Source of the DNA: Symbiodinium natans
Lineage: Eukaryota > Sar > Dinophyceae > Suessiales > Symbiodiniaceae
Reading direction: 5' to 3'
NCBI GenBank assembly: GCA_905221605.1
Contig: CAJNDS010002816.1
Location: 62,001 to 126,000, forward strand
Length of the DNA stretch: 64,000 bases
Positions 1 through 10,340 of this stretch are shown here, piece by piece; position 1 is the first letter of the stretch, and each line of letters starts with the position of its first letter. Under the pieces are notes generated by a model. That model was given only the letters and a program-made list of their open reading frames with translations. It had not been told where the DNA came from and did no database searches. A program made the position numbers and the translations under genes.

Positions 1-530
1 GGTATGATATCGGCACCATCTCTAATGAAAACCTCTAGACCTCAGCTCATGGAGAAGTAGCTGACGGTCAACATGGGCACCTGGCGTAAGCGGCCTAGTG
101 TAGAACCGCGCCACCAGCTGCTCTCCCAGAGCTGGCGATACGCGTAGGAGTTCGAGTCGGTGCTCGGTAACGTAGATGGAAAAACGAAGGCCAAACTCAG
201 GAAACGGGGCAATACAGGAAATTTGCGCCATTCAGACAATGGCTTTCAGAAAACGGGGCCACAGGGTTCAGGGATGGGATATTCCTGCATGGAAAGCATT
301 CGCAGTCACAACAGATCGGCTGTGATCCTGGTGTGGGGGGATCAACTGCAACACGGATCCGCCTCTGTGCTCAAAGATCATGTGAGGTGTGCTCCTTAGT
401 TTGTGCAGGCAGTGCCTGCTCCTCCCGCCATGGTGGGTCGTTTTGGCTTGTGAGCTGCTTACTCCTGCCGCCTCTTGGAAGGGAAACGGAAAACAGTTTC
501 AAAGTCAACTCACTTGCAAGACATCGAACA
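1..530. other. No gene recognised upstream of copia element
   Basis: Only short overlapping open frames on both strands, with no recognisable domain. The last five bases (GAACA, 526-530) form the probable left target-site duplication of the element that follows. Confidence 0.5.
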
Positions 531-1247
531 TGTTGATAGTAGGCCAGATGCTCCACGATGCTCCTTTGCGCATGATGAGAACCCTGCGGTTATTCAATTT
601 AGGAGCTCGGCAGTGGGTTTAACACACCAGACACGAAGATGTTGCGTGACAGTTTGAAGCCACTTCGACATGTAACGTGTCTCAGTGCGGATTCGTGTTT
701 TACTTGGCCCAAGTTAAACTCAAGCGAGTGAAAAGGGAAACGCCCGGGGTTTTAGGTGTGGGTTTAGGGAGCTCGAGGTTGGACCTCGGCTTCTTTTTCC
801 AGGTCACGCCGACTCTGCACTTGGGGGTCAACCTCGAAATTTGACCAGGTTAAGCAGGGAACAGAAACTGAGAAGTACAGTCTCGCTGACTGTGCACGCC
901 GTGGAGTGCTGGGACAGTGGGTTAACCCTAATCCCCTCCTGGTTGTCGTGCTCGTTTCTGTTTAGCCCCATACCCTGCAGTTCTTTCAGGGCACCTGTGG
1001 GCCCTCCCGTCATGGGTTTGAGTGAGCCCCTCCCCACTTGGTTCGGTTGTTTGGAGTTCTTGGGAGTCTGAGACAGATAGGCCTGTCGGACGATGGACGA
1101 CGAGGATGAATCATATAAAACCCCGAGGGCCCAACGTCATGTGTTTGCATTGCCTGACCACTATAGTCCTTTGACAGACACAGCAAGCCCTGAGCAACAA
1201 GCTACCGCAGTTGCACTACAGACAGCAGCAGCGGGCCATAACCGACA
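531..1247 (+). repeat. 5' LTR of copia element
   Basis: 717 bp, bounded by TG...CA, matched base for base in length by the copy at 3706. It contains a TATAAAA box at 1114-1120. Short frames that begin with ATG at 1093 run through the LTR end and are probably not coding, because the same frame exists in both LTRs and is not continuous with gag. Confidence 0.88.
1114..1120 (+). promoter_or_regulatory. TATA box in 5' LTR
   Basis: TATAAAA lies about 130 bp before the LTR end and is conserved at 4289-4295 in the 3' LTR. The position fits the U3/R border of an LTR promoter. Dinoflagellate genes usually lack a canonical TATA box, so this would be the element's own signal. Function is inferred from position. 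Confidence 0.5.
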
Positions 1248-1274
1248 GGTTATGAGCCCAAGAGGCTCCGCTCC
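1248..1274 (+). other. Primer-binding site, half-tRNA-Met type
   Basis: Directly after the LTR the sequence begins GGTTATGAGCCC. This is complementary to the anticodon stem-loop of initiator tRNA-Met (GGGCUCAUAACC), not to the tRNA 3' CCA end. The following bases also resemble the complement of the D-arm. Drosophila copia and yeast Ty5 prime from such an internally cleaved half of initiator tRNA-Met, so the same mechanism is inferred here. Confidence 0.7.
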
Positions 1275-1327
1275 AGCATTAAAACCTAGCATTCAGCAGC
1301 GCAACACCTTCAACGCCTTTTGGAGGG

Positions 1328-2185
1328 ATGCAAGCAACGAAGATCGAGCTACCAGCACAGCTTGTGGACATGGTAACGGCCACTTCTCCTGATGCAGCTG
1401 TCCTTGATGATGTGAAGGCAGCGATCATTGAGTTGGATAGTAGACTTCATCGTAGAACCAACTTGCTGGGCGAGGCAACATCTTCTTTGCATGAGGGTTA
1501 CAATGAGATGCTAGAAGCAGTTCATCGAGTTCAGCAAGGACTTGATGCGCATCAGAATGTTTTGACTCAGCTGATTACCCAAAGTAATGCTCTACGGGAT
1601 CAAGTTGAGGAAACCCGGGAGCACATCTCTGAATCGAAGCATGATGTTACCGAGGCGCGCGTGGGTCCCCTGCAGTGGAAGGCCCAAGTCCAAGCTCATA
1701 TCGTGCAGATCTAGGGTATCCTCGAGAAGGGCCTGGGCAAGGCACAGTCAGAGCATGCTGCAATAACATCACGGTTGGACAGGCTAGAGGAGGCTAGTGC
1801 TTCTCGTGATGTGGAGGTTCCAGCCGAGTGGGCTAGACTCCTGGAGCAGTTTGCAAATGCCAGGAATGTTGGTGATGATTCAGTCGGATTGACAGCTACT
1901 GTAGCGCATCAGAACCACAGATTGGATGTTCTTTCCAAAGATGTTGTGGGGCTGAGGAGTTCAGTGACGTTGGTTCAAGGTCAATATACGTTGTTGCGTG
2001 ATGACGTGGCAGCCATACACCAAATGTGCGAGCACTTTGTCGTCCACACCGATGATGAAGTGGTCCCCGGTCAGGCGAATGGGGAACAAGGGCTTGACGA
2101 GTCTGAGGAGAAGTGGTGGAGTCTGGAAATAAGACGACAGCGCCCACCACGCGCAGCCGCAGCCACCCCCAGGTCTCGTGCATGA
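1328..2185 (+). pseudogene. copia gag N-terminal coiled-coil region (broken)
   Basis: One frame runs from an ATG at 1328 to a TGA at 2183-2185, interrupted by a single in-frame TAG at 1712-1714. The translation is acidic and strongly heptad-like (many Leu, Gln, Glu and Val, no Cys), consistent with a long coiled coil in the N-terminal half of a Gag protein. It follows the primer site within 80 bp, the normal gag position. Without the TAG the product would be about 285 residues and would still lack the conserved Gag core, which lies further on in the same frame after two more stops. Gag would package element RNA in cytoplasmic particles; this copy cannot make it. Confidence 0.6.
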
Positions 2186-2287
2186 TAAGCCCACAGTTCA
2201 GGGCCCGGAGCTATCGCCCAGGTCAAGGAACCGGGTTAGCAAGTCCAGGTCACCTACACACCTCCCATTCATCATGGAAGGTGGAAG

Positions 2288-2632
2288 TTGCTTCAAGATG
2301 TTCCCGTGCTCAAGCTGGGTGGCGGTGAACCTTGGGAGCAAAGCGTGAGACTGAGACCTTGGCCGAAACAAGTCGAGACGATCTCAGGAACCCTCGCAGA
2401 GTCTTTCGGCGCCTACGTGAAACAGCAGTTCAAGTGGGCAGATGAGAGACATAAGAAGCGTCTTGCAGGTTTGAATCAATTGCCAGCTCCATCACCTGTG
2501 TCGGCTAAGGACTCAGAGTATAAGAATCGGCTGGTGTTGTTGTTGATTCGTTGTGTGTCCCGGCTAACCCTGAAGGGTTCTGGCTCTCTTCCCGTCCCTA
2601 CAGAGGCTGGAAGGACCAGAGATTCGGGATGA
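2288..2632 (+). pseudogene. copia gag core remnant
   Basis: This frame carries a stretch around residues 5-90 (LKLGGGEPWEQ, a Trp-Lys-Gln helix, SFGAYVKQQFKWADERHKKR, EYKNRLVLLLIRC) of the type found between coiled coil and zinc knuckle in dinoflagellate copia Gag proteins. I recognise it as Gag-like from pattern and position rather than a named domain. The sequence degenerates after about residue 95, and no CCHC knuckle, protease or integrase follows, so the internal deletion starts near 2632. Confidence 0.5.
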
Positions 2633-2651
2633 CAACTTCGAGCGCAACATG

Positions 2652-3113
2652 AAAGAAGCTCAGAAGGAGGCTGGAACTTTGATGTGGATTGCGTTGCGGT
2701 CCCGGCCGGACATCGCAGCTTGTCTCGGGATTGCGTCAACGCTCATCGCAACGAGGCCGAGAGCCTACACTTGTGTAAGGGCACATGGCGCTACCTTCGT
2801 AGCACCTGGGACAAAGTGATCCAATACAAGTACAAGAGTTCTGGTGATGAACCCGTGGGTGGAGATGAGAAGGGAGATAGCTCACTGTTGTTTCGCATTG
2901 TTTCAGATGCTTCGTTAGCACCAGGCGGTGCGCGATCGAGGAGTGGGGTGGCCCTTTCTGGCAGACCATCTTTTGTTCTGGAAGTCACAGAGACAACTTG
3001 TAGCATGGTCAGTGACCGAGTCTGAAGTGGAGGCTCTGGCAATTGCTTTCCAGGAAGGCCTGAAATTCCATGCTGTGATTGAGGAGCTAATCGGCTCGAC
3101 AATTCCAATCTGA
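2652..3113 (+). pseudogene. copia RT C-terminus and RNase H (frameshifted)
   Basis: Three overlapping frames together rebuild the end of a Ty1/copia polyprotein. The first (2652 on) reads AGTLMWIALRSRPDIA, the copia 'G.L.W.A..RPDI' signature after the RT palm. The second (about 2770-2960) reads KGTWRYLRSTW and then VSDASLA, matching the 'L.+YL.GT' and 'SDA' RNase H motifs. The third (about 2960-3113) reads FWKSQRQ and TESEVEALA, matching 'W.SkrQ...S..EAE..A'. At least two frame shifts separate them. RNase H would degrade the RNA strand during reverse transcription. Confidence 0.72.
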
Positions 3114-3144
3114 GGTTATGGTGACAATTCTGGAGCTCTGCTTT

Positions 3145-3148
<4 letters not shown>

Positions 3149-3203
<55 letters not shown>
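3149..3203 (+). repeat. (GA)n microsatellite
   Basis: About 27 uninterrupted GA units, inserted within the RNase H coding remnant. It separates the parts at 3113 and 3226. Expansion after the element died is likely. Confidence 0.95.
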
Positions 3204-3206
<3 letters not shown>

Positions 3207-3225
3207 TTTCATGAGCAGATGATGC

Positions 3226-3390
3226 GAACATGCCACTTCAATCAGATGTGCTTACATTCGCGATTTGGCATGGGCAAATGACATAAGTATAACTCATCAA
3301 GCCACCAATGAATTGAAGGCAGATGGACTTACAAAAGTTCTTGGAAAGGCAAAGCTCGCAACATCGCAAAGCCAACTTCGGCTTTACTGA
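3226..3390 (+). pseudogene. copia RNase H C-terminal tail
   Basis: The frame from 3226 to a TGA at 3388-3390 contains CAYIRDLAWAN followed by ISITHQATNELKADGLTKVL. The last part matches the copia RNase H ending 'HV.T..Q.AD.LTK.L'. It lies beyond the GA repeat, in line with the fragment ending at 3113, and is followed within about 300 bp by the polypurine tract. Confidence 0.7.
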
Positions 3391-3693
3391 AAGAACACGT
3401 GCAGGTCGATGACAAACGTGCTGCACACACTCGCTCACTCCGAGGAGTGATCCTTTTCTTTTGCAACCACGCGCTCAGAAGGAATAGTCCAGGCTGCGTG
3501 ATGTGTGATAGAAAGACGCAAAGATGATGGGAGAAGCAGGCCCACCAAAAAAGACTTCCTCTCGGAGCGGGGAAGCTAAGAGACCATAGGCTAGTCCACA
3601 AGCTGTTGCTTTATCGTCATGGCGTCGAGTTTTTCTCTTCTAGGAAGCACTGGCCAAGTTTCGAGTTTCAGCCCAGGCGAACTCGCCCATGCT

Positions 3694-3705
3694 GAAAAGG
3701 AGGAG
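3694..3705 (+). other. Polypurine tract
   Basis: GAAAAGGAGGAG directly precedes the 3' LTR. This is the plus-strand primer of LTR elements; its position and composition fit exactly. Confidence 0.8.
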
Positions 3706-4422
3706 TGTTGATAGTAGGCCAGATGCTCCACGATGCTCGTTTGCTCATGATGAAAACCCTGCGGTTATTCATCTTAGGACCTCGGCAGTGAGTTTAAAAC
3801 ACCAGACACGAAGATGTTGCGTGACAGTTTGAAGCCACTTCGACATGCAACGTGTCTCAGTGCGGATTCGTGTTTTATTTGGCTCAAGTTAAACTCAAGC
3901 GAGTGAAAAGGGAAACGCCCGGGGTTTTAGGTGTGGGTTTAGGGAGCTCGAGGTTGGACTTCGGCTTCTTTTTCCAGGTCACGCCGACTCTGCACTTGGG
4001 GGTCAACCTCGGCATTTGACCAGGTTAAGCAGGGAACAGAAACTGAGAAGTACAGTCTCGCTGACTGTGCACGCCGTGGAGTGCTGGGACAGTGGGTTAA
4101 CCCTAATCCCCTCCTGGTTGTCGTGCTCGTTTCTGTTTAGCCCCATACCCTGCAGTTCTTTCAGGGCACCTGTGGGCCCTCCCGTCATGGGTTTGAGTGA
4201 GCCCCTCCCCACTTGGTTCGGTTGTTTGGAGTTCTTGGGAGTCTGAGACAGATAGGCCTGTCGGACGATGGACGACGAGGATGAATCATATAAAACCCCG
4301 AGGGCCCAACGTCATGTGTTTGCATTGCCTGACCACTATAGTCCTTTGACAGACACAGCAAGCCCTGAGCAACAAGCTACCGCAGTTGCACTACAGACAG
4401 CAGCAGCGGGCCGTAACCGACA
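3706..4422 (+). repeat. 3' LTR of copia element
   Basis: 717 bp, same ends and length as the 5' LTR, with roughly 2% substitutions, most of them in the first 150 bp and just before the shared ORF. It carries the conserved TATAAAA at 4289-4295. Confidence 0.88.
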
Positions 4423-4907
4423 GAAAAATCGCAGGAGAGCATTCCTATACCGAGCTCGAGAGTTATCCGCCCTCATCGCAGTGTCGGGCAAGCAAACGGC
4501 CAGCTGAAGTTGCACTTCATGATCTTCAAGAGACAATTGATGTGGATGTTGCCAACTTGTGTTTGGGTGCCTTGAGTTGTCTCAGCGCTGGCATGAAGAC
4601 AGAGTTTGCTTGTGGAACCAGAAACATAACTGCCTCGTCTGCGCAAGCGCCCAGCTACGAAGACATCAGAGCCGACGCAGTGGATTTGCCACTTCAAGCT
4701 GGGATTTGTGATCCGCTCAGCGGAGGTGTTTTTTCAGACCTCTGCCTGCTATTTAACCAACCGAGACGGTAGCTGCCGAACACCGAGCAGAGTACTTGTG
4801 CCTCGTCCTGCGGGAGATTGGTTGCGGCAAACAAAGTGCAACTGCGAACTACTGTCAAAGGCGGGAGGGGGGGGGGGGGCACTTTTGCCGTCGGTAAGCA
4901 TACGGAC

Positions 4908-5950
4908 ACCAACGGAAGATTTGGAATGGAGTAGAGCTTTCTAAGTTGGAAAAACCAGCCGCCCAAGCCGAAGCGTCTGGCCAACCCTTTGTCGTTTCTG
5001 GACTTGGAGCTTGAGCCAGGCGATGAAGTATTGTTTTCAAAGCGCGATGCATCCACCTTCTTTGACGTCCTTCTTGCTCCTCCTTCTCTTCGAGACTGGT
5101 TGGGACAGCCGCCGTGACTGTTGGAGAGCTGAAACAAGCTGGACTTCGCGACGATGAGCTCACCATGGCTTGCGATGGCGTTGATCCGGCACTGCTTAGC
5201 GACAGAAACATGCAGTACCCCGTGAACACGGTGTGGCCCATGGGGTTTTCTTGGTCGTCCACAGTGGCGCAGGACACCATGCTGTCTCTCTGCCGTCTGG
5301 CCGGCATCAATGAGCAGGCTGCCCAGTATCCTGACTATATATGATGTGTGTTCATGTCATGATGAGGTTTGCTTCGTTGCAACACATTCCTCGTCCGCAA
5401 GCAGCGGGCGCGTGGCGCAGTTGCACTTAAGGAGTTGGATGCTGCCTTCACTGACAGTGGTGTCCCGTGAAATGCTACCAAGGACGTGATGCTTGCGGGC
5501 CAGCTGACGGCTTTGGGGTGCGACCTCTCCAACGACCCTCCTCTGGCCAGCCCAAACGCTGGAAAGCTTGGTGCGGCTGTGTGCTGAACGCAAGACTTCT
5601 GCTTTGCAGGTTGGCGTCACCTCGCGGACTACATGCTTTGCTTTGGGTGTGGGAGTGGCTCGCCCTGCTCAAGCGTGAGTTCTTCAGCATCTTCGGCGCC
5701 GTCTATGCCTTTGTTCGGAAGGAGCCCGTTCTGAAGCAAGGCAGGTTCCTGATGCTGTTTTGGACGCGCTGCTGGGTGTGCTTCTGCTTACTCTCTCGAC
5801 CTGCAACCCCTAGAGGCTCTCTTGGCTGCCGATGTTGCTCCTCAGTTTGGCCGCGGCGTTTGCGCAGCCAGCTGCAGTAAGACGGAGGCGTTGGAGGTTT
5901 GCCAACTTGCCGAAGGTGAGGGGACTACATCCGGCTCATTCCTGAGGTGC
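4908..5950 (+). pseudogene. Reverse transcriptase/RNase H pseudogene of a dinoflagellate retroelement
   Basis: Several frames join into an RT. From about 4956, FSKRDASTFFDVLLAP resembles an RT palm motif A region. After a shift near 5110, a frame reads VGELKQAGLRDDEL, then VWPMGFSWSSTVAQD, an 'LPMGWSWA.....' type motif B. After stops near 5341, KELDAAFTDSGVP and LTALGCDLSNDPP follow, and then DLQPLEALLAADVAPQFGRG, resembling the first Asp region of an RNase H. No YADD motif survives in frame. At least three shifts and several stops make it dead. I recognise the type from dinoflagellate RT families but cannot assign it to a named clade. It could also belong to a DIRS- or LINE-type element. Confidence 0.6.
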
Positions 5951-7060
5951 ACCGGGCCTTCAGAGATTACATCAAAAAGCAGGGACTGCAATGCATCTCC
6001 GATCTGGCCTGGGCCTTCCATACGGTTGGAGATTTGGACTCATCCTGGAACGCCTGGCGGAGGAGGCCAAACAGGCCCTGGCTTCCGGCGGGGCCGATGT
6101 TGCTCAGTCAGTGGAGATGGCCCGGCTTCGACGTTGCGTGGACTCGGCGCATGGCCTATATAGGCAAGGCTGCCTCCAGGGTTCTGCCTCGGTGGCCGCG
6201 ACCTTGGCCCAGCCCGGGAATTGGGCTGAACACCCGCCTCCGCGGGTGAATCCAGAGACGGTGGCCACGATGCAAGAGACCTTCAAGGCCAACTATCCAG
6301 GCGAACGGCTCACTCGTCCACCACAGCCTTCGACCCGCGCAGCAGATCAAGTGGATCCCTTGGCGGTACTTTTTTTTTGGTTGATAGTATCAAGACTCTA
6401 TGGAAGCCAAGAAGAGTTCCAAGCCCCTTGGGACTGAGGCGGAGATGCCTGTCGAGCATGTGCGCGTGACAGTCTTCAGAAATGCCTTGGCCTTTGTGGA
6501 GCGGCCCATCTACAGAACCTCAAGGCCTTGGACAAGAAGGTCCGTGACTTCTGCTCCGCCCAGACGGAGCCTGCCTGCCCTTGGCTAGCGAACGCCTAAC
6601 ACAGCGGAATTGCTGGCCGCAGACAAACGCATGTGGGCGGGCATAGCCGAGCTGGTGCGCCCCTCGATGATGCTTTGCGCAAAGTTACGGTGACGCAAGG
6701 CGATCTGATAGCCTCCTGCAGCTCAGACCCAGAGTGCCTCCGAACCCGCCTCAGCCGCTCAGCCTCGCAAGCCAGGCGGTCCCGAGAGTACTCCGAACCC
6801 ACAGAAGCGCAAGACGCCTGACTCAGAGCAGCCCTCGCCTCCGCCTGCGCCAACTGCCAACCCCAAGAAGACGCCCAAGCCCAAAAAGGGAGAGGGCAAA
6901 CGCAAAGGGGCCATCTTGAACTTTCCTGCAGACTGGGTGGCCTCGCGCCAGGGCAAGCCCATATGCTGACGATCTCAAAACAAGAGCTGTAAGATGGCTG
7001 ATTGCAAATTCGTGAAGGAGACAAGCCCCCCATCTGGTCTGGATGTCGGAGGAGTACCGC
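5941..7060 (+). pseudogene. N-terminal (gag-like) part of the same RT family, broken
   Basis: Frames here give HRAFRDYIKKQGLQCISDLA, then EMARLRRCVDSA, MQETFKANYPGE and MEAKKSSKPLGTEAEM. Further on come AADKRMWAGIAELV and a Pro/Lys-rich linker (PNPKKTPKPKKGEGKRKG, about 6850-6910). At the end a Cys-containing stretch (about 6960-7015, KMADCKFVKE) looks like a decayed zinc-binding motif. This composition is the usual head of proteins that carry the RT type seen just upstream. Here it lies after the RT instead of before it, so two copies or a rearranged copy are implied. Multiple stops and shifts are present. Confidence 0.45.
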
Positions 7061-9490
7061 GCCGCCAAGCAGCGGAGAATCCAGGAAGCCCCGGCCCCGG
7101 CCTTTACGCCTTCGGTTAGGCTGGCCTTTCGGCCTTCGCTCGGGAAGCACGCGACAAAGGCCTGGGGCTCTTGGCGCCTCAGCCTCCTCCTTCGCAGTCG
7201 GACTCAGCCCCGGCCATCTTTCTTCACAGAGATGGCGGACATTGCCGCTACAATCTCGCTGGCACAGGCAGTGCCTCCATGGGAGGGGGGGACTTTCCTA
7301 CTTCTTGGCAGAACCCACGGGATGCCGCACACACATGCCTGCTACACTCTCTAGCCTTCCTGCTCTGGCCTGCTGGGACGCGATCGCCTGCTCCAACGAC
7401 GGCGCCTTGCGCACACTGCAATACAAGAAGGAGATTCGCCGCAGAGCCACTCTTGCGTCCTTGCCTTCCCTCTTGACCTGCCTTTGCCTGACTCGCATAC
7501 CGCACGAAAAAGATTGAGTGCATGTGAGTGCGCTCTCTGTGCTCTACATGCCTTAGCATTAGCATGTATCTTAGTCCGTAGGCGGAGCGTTGGCTCGAGC
7601 CTCCAGCGAACAGTAAGGTGCAGGTTGCTATCCACCAGAGCAAGGCAATGCAAGAACCTCACTGGCAATTGCACTCCCAAGGGGGGAGGTAGGTGAGGTG
7701 AGATCGGGGGTTCGCCTTGCAACCTGTGAACATCGGCCTGAAGGGGGAACATCACAGCCAACAGACTTCATGCCGACAAAGCGCATGCATCGCAAACAAG
7801 AAGACATCACATCAATAGTGGCTGTTTGTTTTGGTACAGCGGTCCCCCGGAGGTTTTCGGCAAGTCTGCCGTTGGTAAGCACTCAAGGGGAATGCCCATC
7901 CCGGAACACCCTCGGTCGTAGCTGATGCAAAGTGTGTGAATGTCCATCAGTGACATGTTGGACTGCACATGTCTGAATGCACAGCAGTGACAAATGAGAG
8001 AAATGACCTGCGACTCAACAGTCACAACTGCTCTCACTCTCCAATATTCCGGCCAGCAGGGAGTGCCTTTGAATATGCTGACTTTGTGACAAACCTATCA
8101 TTTGCCCGAACGCTGATCCTGGCACAGGGGCCTTTGCTAGTCTTGGCGCCAGGGCCAATTTCGACAGGTATGCCAGACTTAAGCGTTCCGACTGCACACA
8201 CTGACTGGGTTGCTCTGCATCAACATGTACTGCCGACTGGGAGGTACCGACTGCCAAACCGAAGAAAACCTAGTCAAGCCTTGTTTGTCTCATGCGTTTG
8301 CTCAAGAATCTCAGGCTCCGTAGGATGCCAACAACTGCGAGGATGAAACAGTGCTGAATGTAGTTACACCTGATCAGTCCCGGCTTCCACTCAGATTTCA
8401 ATAGAACTCATAGCATTGTTGGGCACAGTTTGGTATGACCATCAGATGCCTACAAAAAGAACCTCGTTCTTGGGCTTCAGGGGGTTGCCAACATCATTTT
8501 AATGATGCCGTAGCCGAATTCCTAAGGGGCACAGGAGCCCGAGAATTTTCCGATCCCACGAGCCTGGAGGTGAAGAAGACCTCGGGGGCAGGCCGGCTGT
8601 GGCGTGCTTCCTGTGTGTGCAATGCATGTGAGACGACATGAGACGACTAAAGTAGGCATTTTGGTCTTATAGGGGCTTTCATGGGGTTGCATTAACGGGT
8701 CAAGGCGATGCAGCTAGTGTAAGGTTCACACGTCAGCTGTGCAATGAGAGTTTGTGCTTTGAAGGGCATTGAATGTTCCATGAAGCCAATTAGATCTTTA
8801 TTTCTATCCCGAGTTTCAACCCCTCGATACAGTTGCTCAGCAGGACTCTCTAAGCAGAGGCCTTGACTTCTGCAGGAAGCCTCGACCCATCAGGGCACTT
8901 GACCAGGGAAGTCGACATGTCTATAAATACCTTGAGCCTCCAATGACGCATGCTGCACTTTTGCATCCTTTCTAGGTTTTGCAACCTCGCCGTTTGGAGC
9001 GCAATAAACTGGGTCGGAGACTGGAAGGGATTCGGAGTACTCGGAAACTTATTGAAGGGAAACGAGCTGCTGCTAGAAGGACAACGCCAACACCGAAACA
9101 CCAAATCATCAAACTCTAAACCCAGATGAGCTCTTGGACCTCGAGGGGGACATCGACTGCACCGATAAGAATCTGTGATCTCCACTAAAAACACGTGTAT
9201 TCCTTTTTTTGCTGGTTTGGCTTTGAACATAGGCAACAACATAAAGGCTGTTGGGTGTAACTTCCGAATTGTAGGCTTAGGAGCATCTTCGACCTTTCCC
9301 CAACTTCTCCCTGCAAAACGTCCTACTTGGGACTTGGGGAGGCTGGGCGCAATGTGGGCCAACATGTGCCAAACTGAAGCCACGCCTAAGAAACAGCAGG
9401 TGGACAGTGGAAGCCTCATAAGTGAGTATTCGGGAACCACGCTTACTGGGCCAGTGGGGCCAGTGGGGGACCTAGGTCCGCTGGTCTCGT
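7061..9490. other. Intergenic stretch without a supported gene
   Basis: Short frames in all directions, none with a recognisable motif. A 299-residue open frame on the - strand (8850-9749) is discussed under rejected items. A local GGTGA-type short repeat lies near 7685-7700. Confidence 0.4.
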
Positions 9491-9497
9491 CCTGAGC

Positions 9498-9607
9498 AAG
9501 ATCGAATTCAGCCAGGGCACAATTGTCGGAAACTGTGCGGTCGGAGCTGTGGATCCAAGCTTCAAAAAAGAATTCCCGCCGGTGGCTCTGAGCTTCCAGA
9601 TCAAGCG
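9498..9607 (+). CDS. Possible exon, extracellular-type protein
   Basis: A frame starting after a pyrimidine-rich tract and AG (9495-9496) reads IEFSQGTIVGNCAVGAVDP and then FKKEFPPVALSFQIKR before a TGA at 9610-9612. The balanced composition and single Cys resemble the beta-type exon at 10.3-11.0 kb. A GC donor after 9607 is possible. It would be an upstream exon of the + strand gene; the opposite strand is also open here, so the call is tentative. Confidence 0.3.
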
Positions 9608-10340
9608 GCTTTGCTGAAGAAGGCTTATCACGGCTTATTTTCAATGTCCAGCACATGTAGATTCGAATTTGCCCGAGGAACTCGCAATACCAGAAGTGCT
9701 TGGTCATAGGCTCTTGTGGTTCCGGCGTTGATCCTGCAGTTCCTTGCATCCAGAACGGCCTCCAGGCCGCTGGTCGAGCTTCCGGGAATGCTGCGTCCTA
9801 GCACGGATTTGGGTTCTGTGCGGCTGAAAAATTCTTAATATACGAAGTAGGGGGCTGACAATCATGCAATTCGCCTACTTGTTCCGTGCAATTTGCCTGC
9901 CGGCAACATGAAGCAAGGACAGTTGTCACGACTTGCTAGACTGCTAGAGGAAATGTTGCATTTTTTGTTTGCCATCAATGCTCTTGGCAATTAAAAAGCA
10001 AGTAGATCACTATACCAACAGGTCTCATCGTATCAGATCAAGGCCACCAATAGAATCCCGAATGCTCTTAAAGGCCTTTAAACCCCAAAAAGGCCCCTCC
10101 AGGCCTTCAAGCAGCTTAAAAGCCCCTGAAGCCACCAATGTGTTGTCCTTTAAACCGTTGTTTTGGCCGGCTGTCGCAATCGAAGTCTTGGGTGGGGGGA
10201 GGGGGGTTAAATCAATCTAGGGTGTATTGCTAGTCCGATGCTGGGATCATGCATTTGTTGCTGTTCTTTTGCCCCGTGCCCTTCCACCTTGGAGTGGTTG
10301 TGAGGCCTGCGATGGAGGTCCAGATCAGTCCTTCGTTCAG

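Larger units (their letters stand above)
531..4422 (+). mobile_element. Ty1/copia LTR retrotransposon, internally deleted
   Basis: A 3.9-kb element with all structural landmarks. Two direct LTRs of exactly 717 bp (531-1247 and 3706-4422) begin TGTTG and end CGACA. A primer-binding site abuts the left LTR and a purine tract abuts the right LTR. The flanking 5-mers GAACA (526-530) and GAAAA (4423-4427) look like a target duplication with one substitution. The internal part is only about 2.46 kb: it keeps a gag-like coiled-coil region and the C-terminal RT/RNase H stretch but lacks protease, integrase and most of RT. By eye the LTRs differ at about 15 of 717 positions. Stops and frame shifts in every coding part show the copy is dead; it could only move with help from intact relatives. 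Confidence 0.88.

Noticed and set aside
828-1392. ORFs beginning ATG at 841 and 1093 as genes
   Set aside because: They lie in the LTR and recur identically in the 3' LTR; the frame is not continuous with gag.
8850-9749. 299-residue open frame on the - strand
   Set aside because: No recognisable domain, odd composition, and the + strand at 9498-9607 gives a better exon-like reading. Probably a chance open frame, though not excluded.
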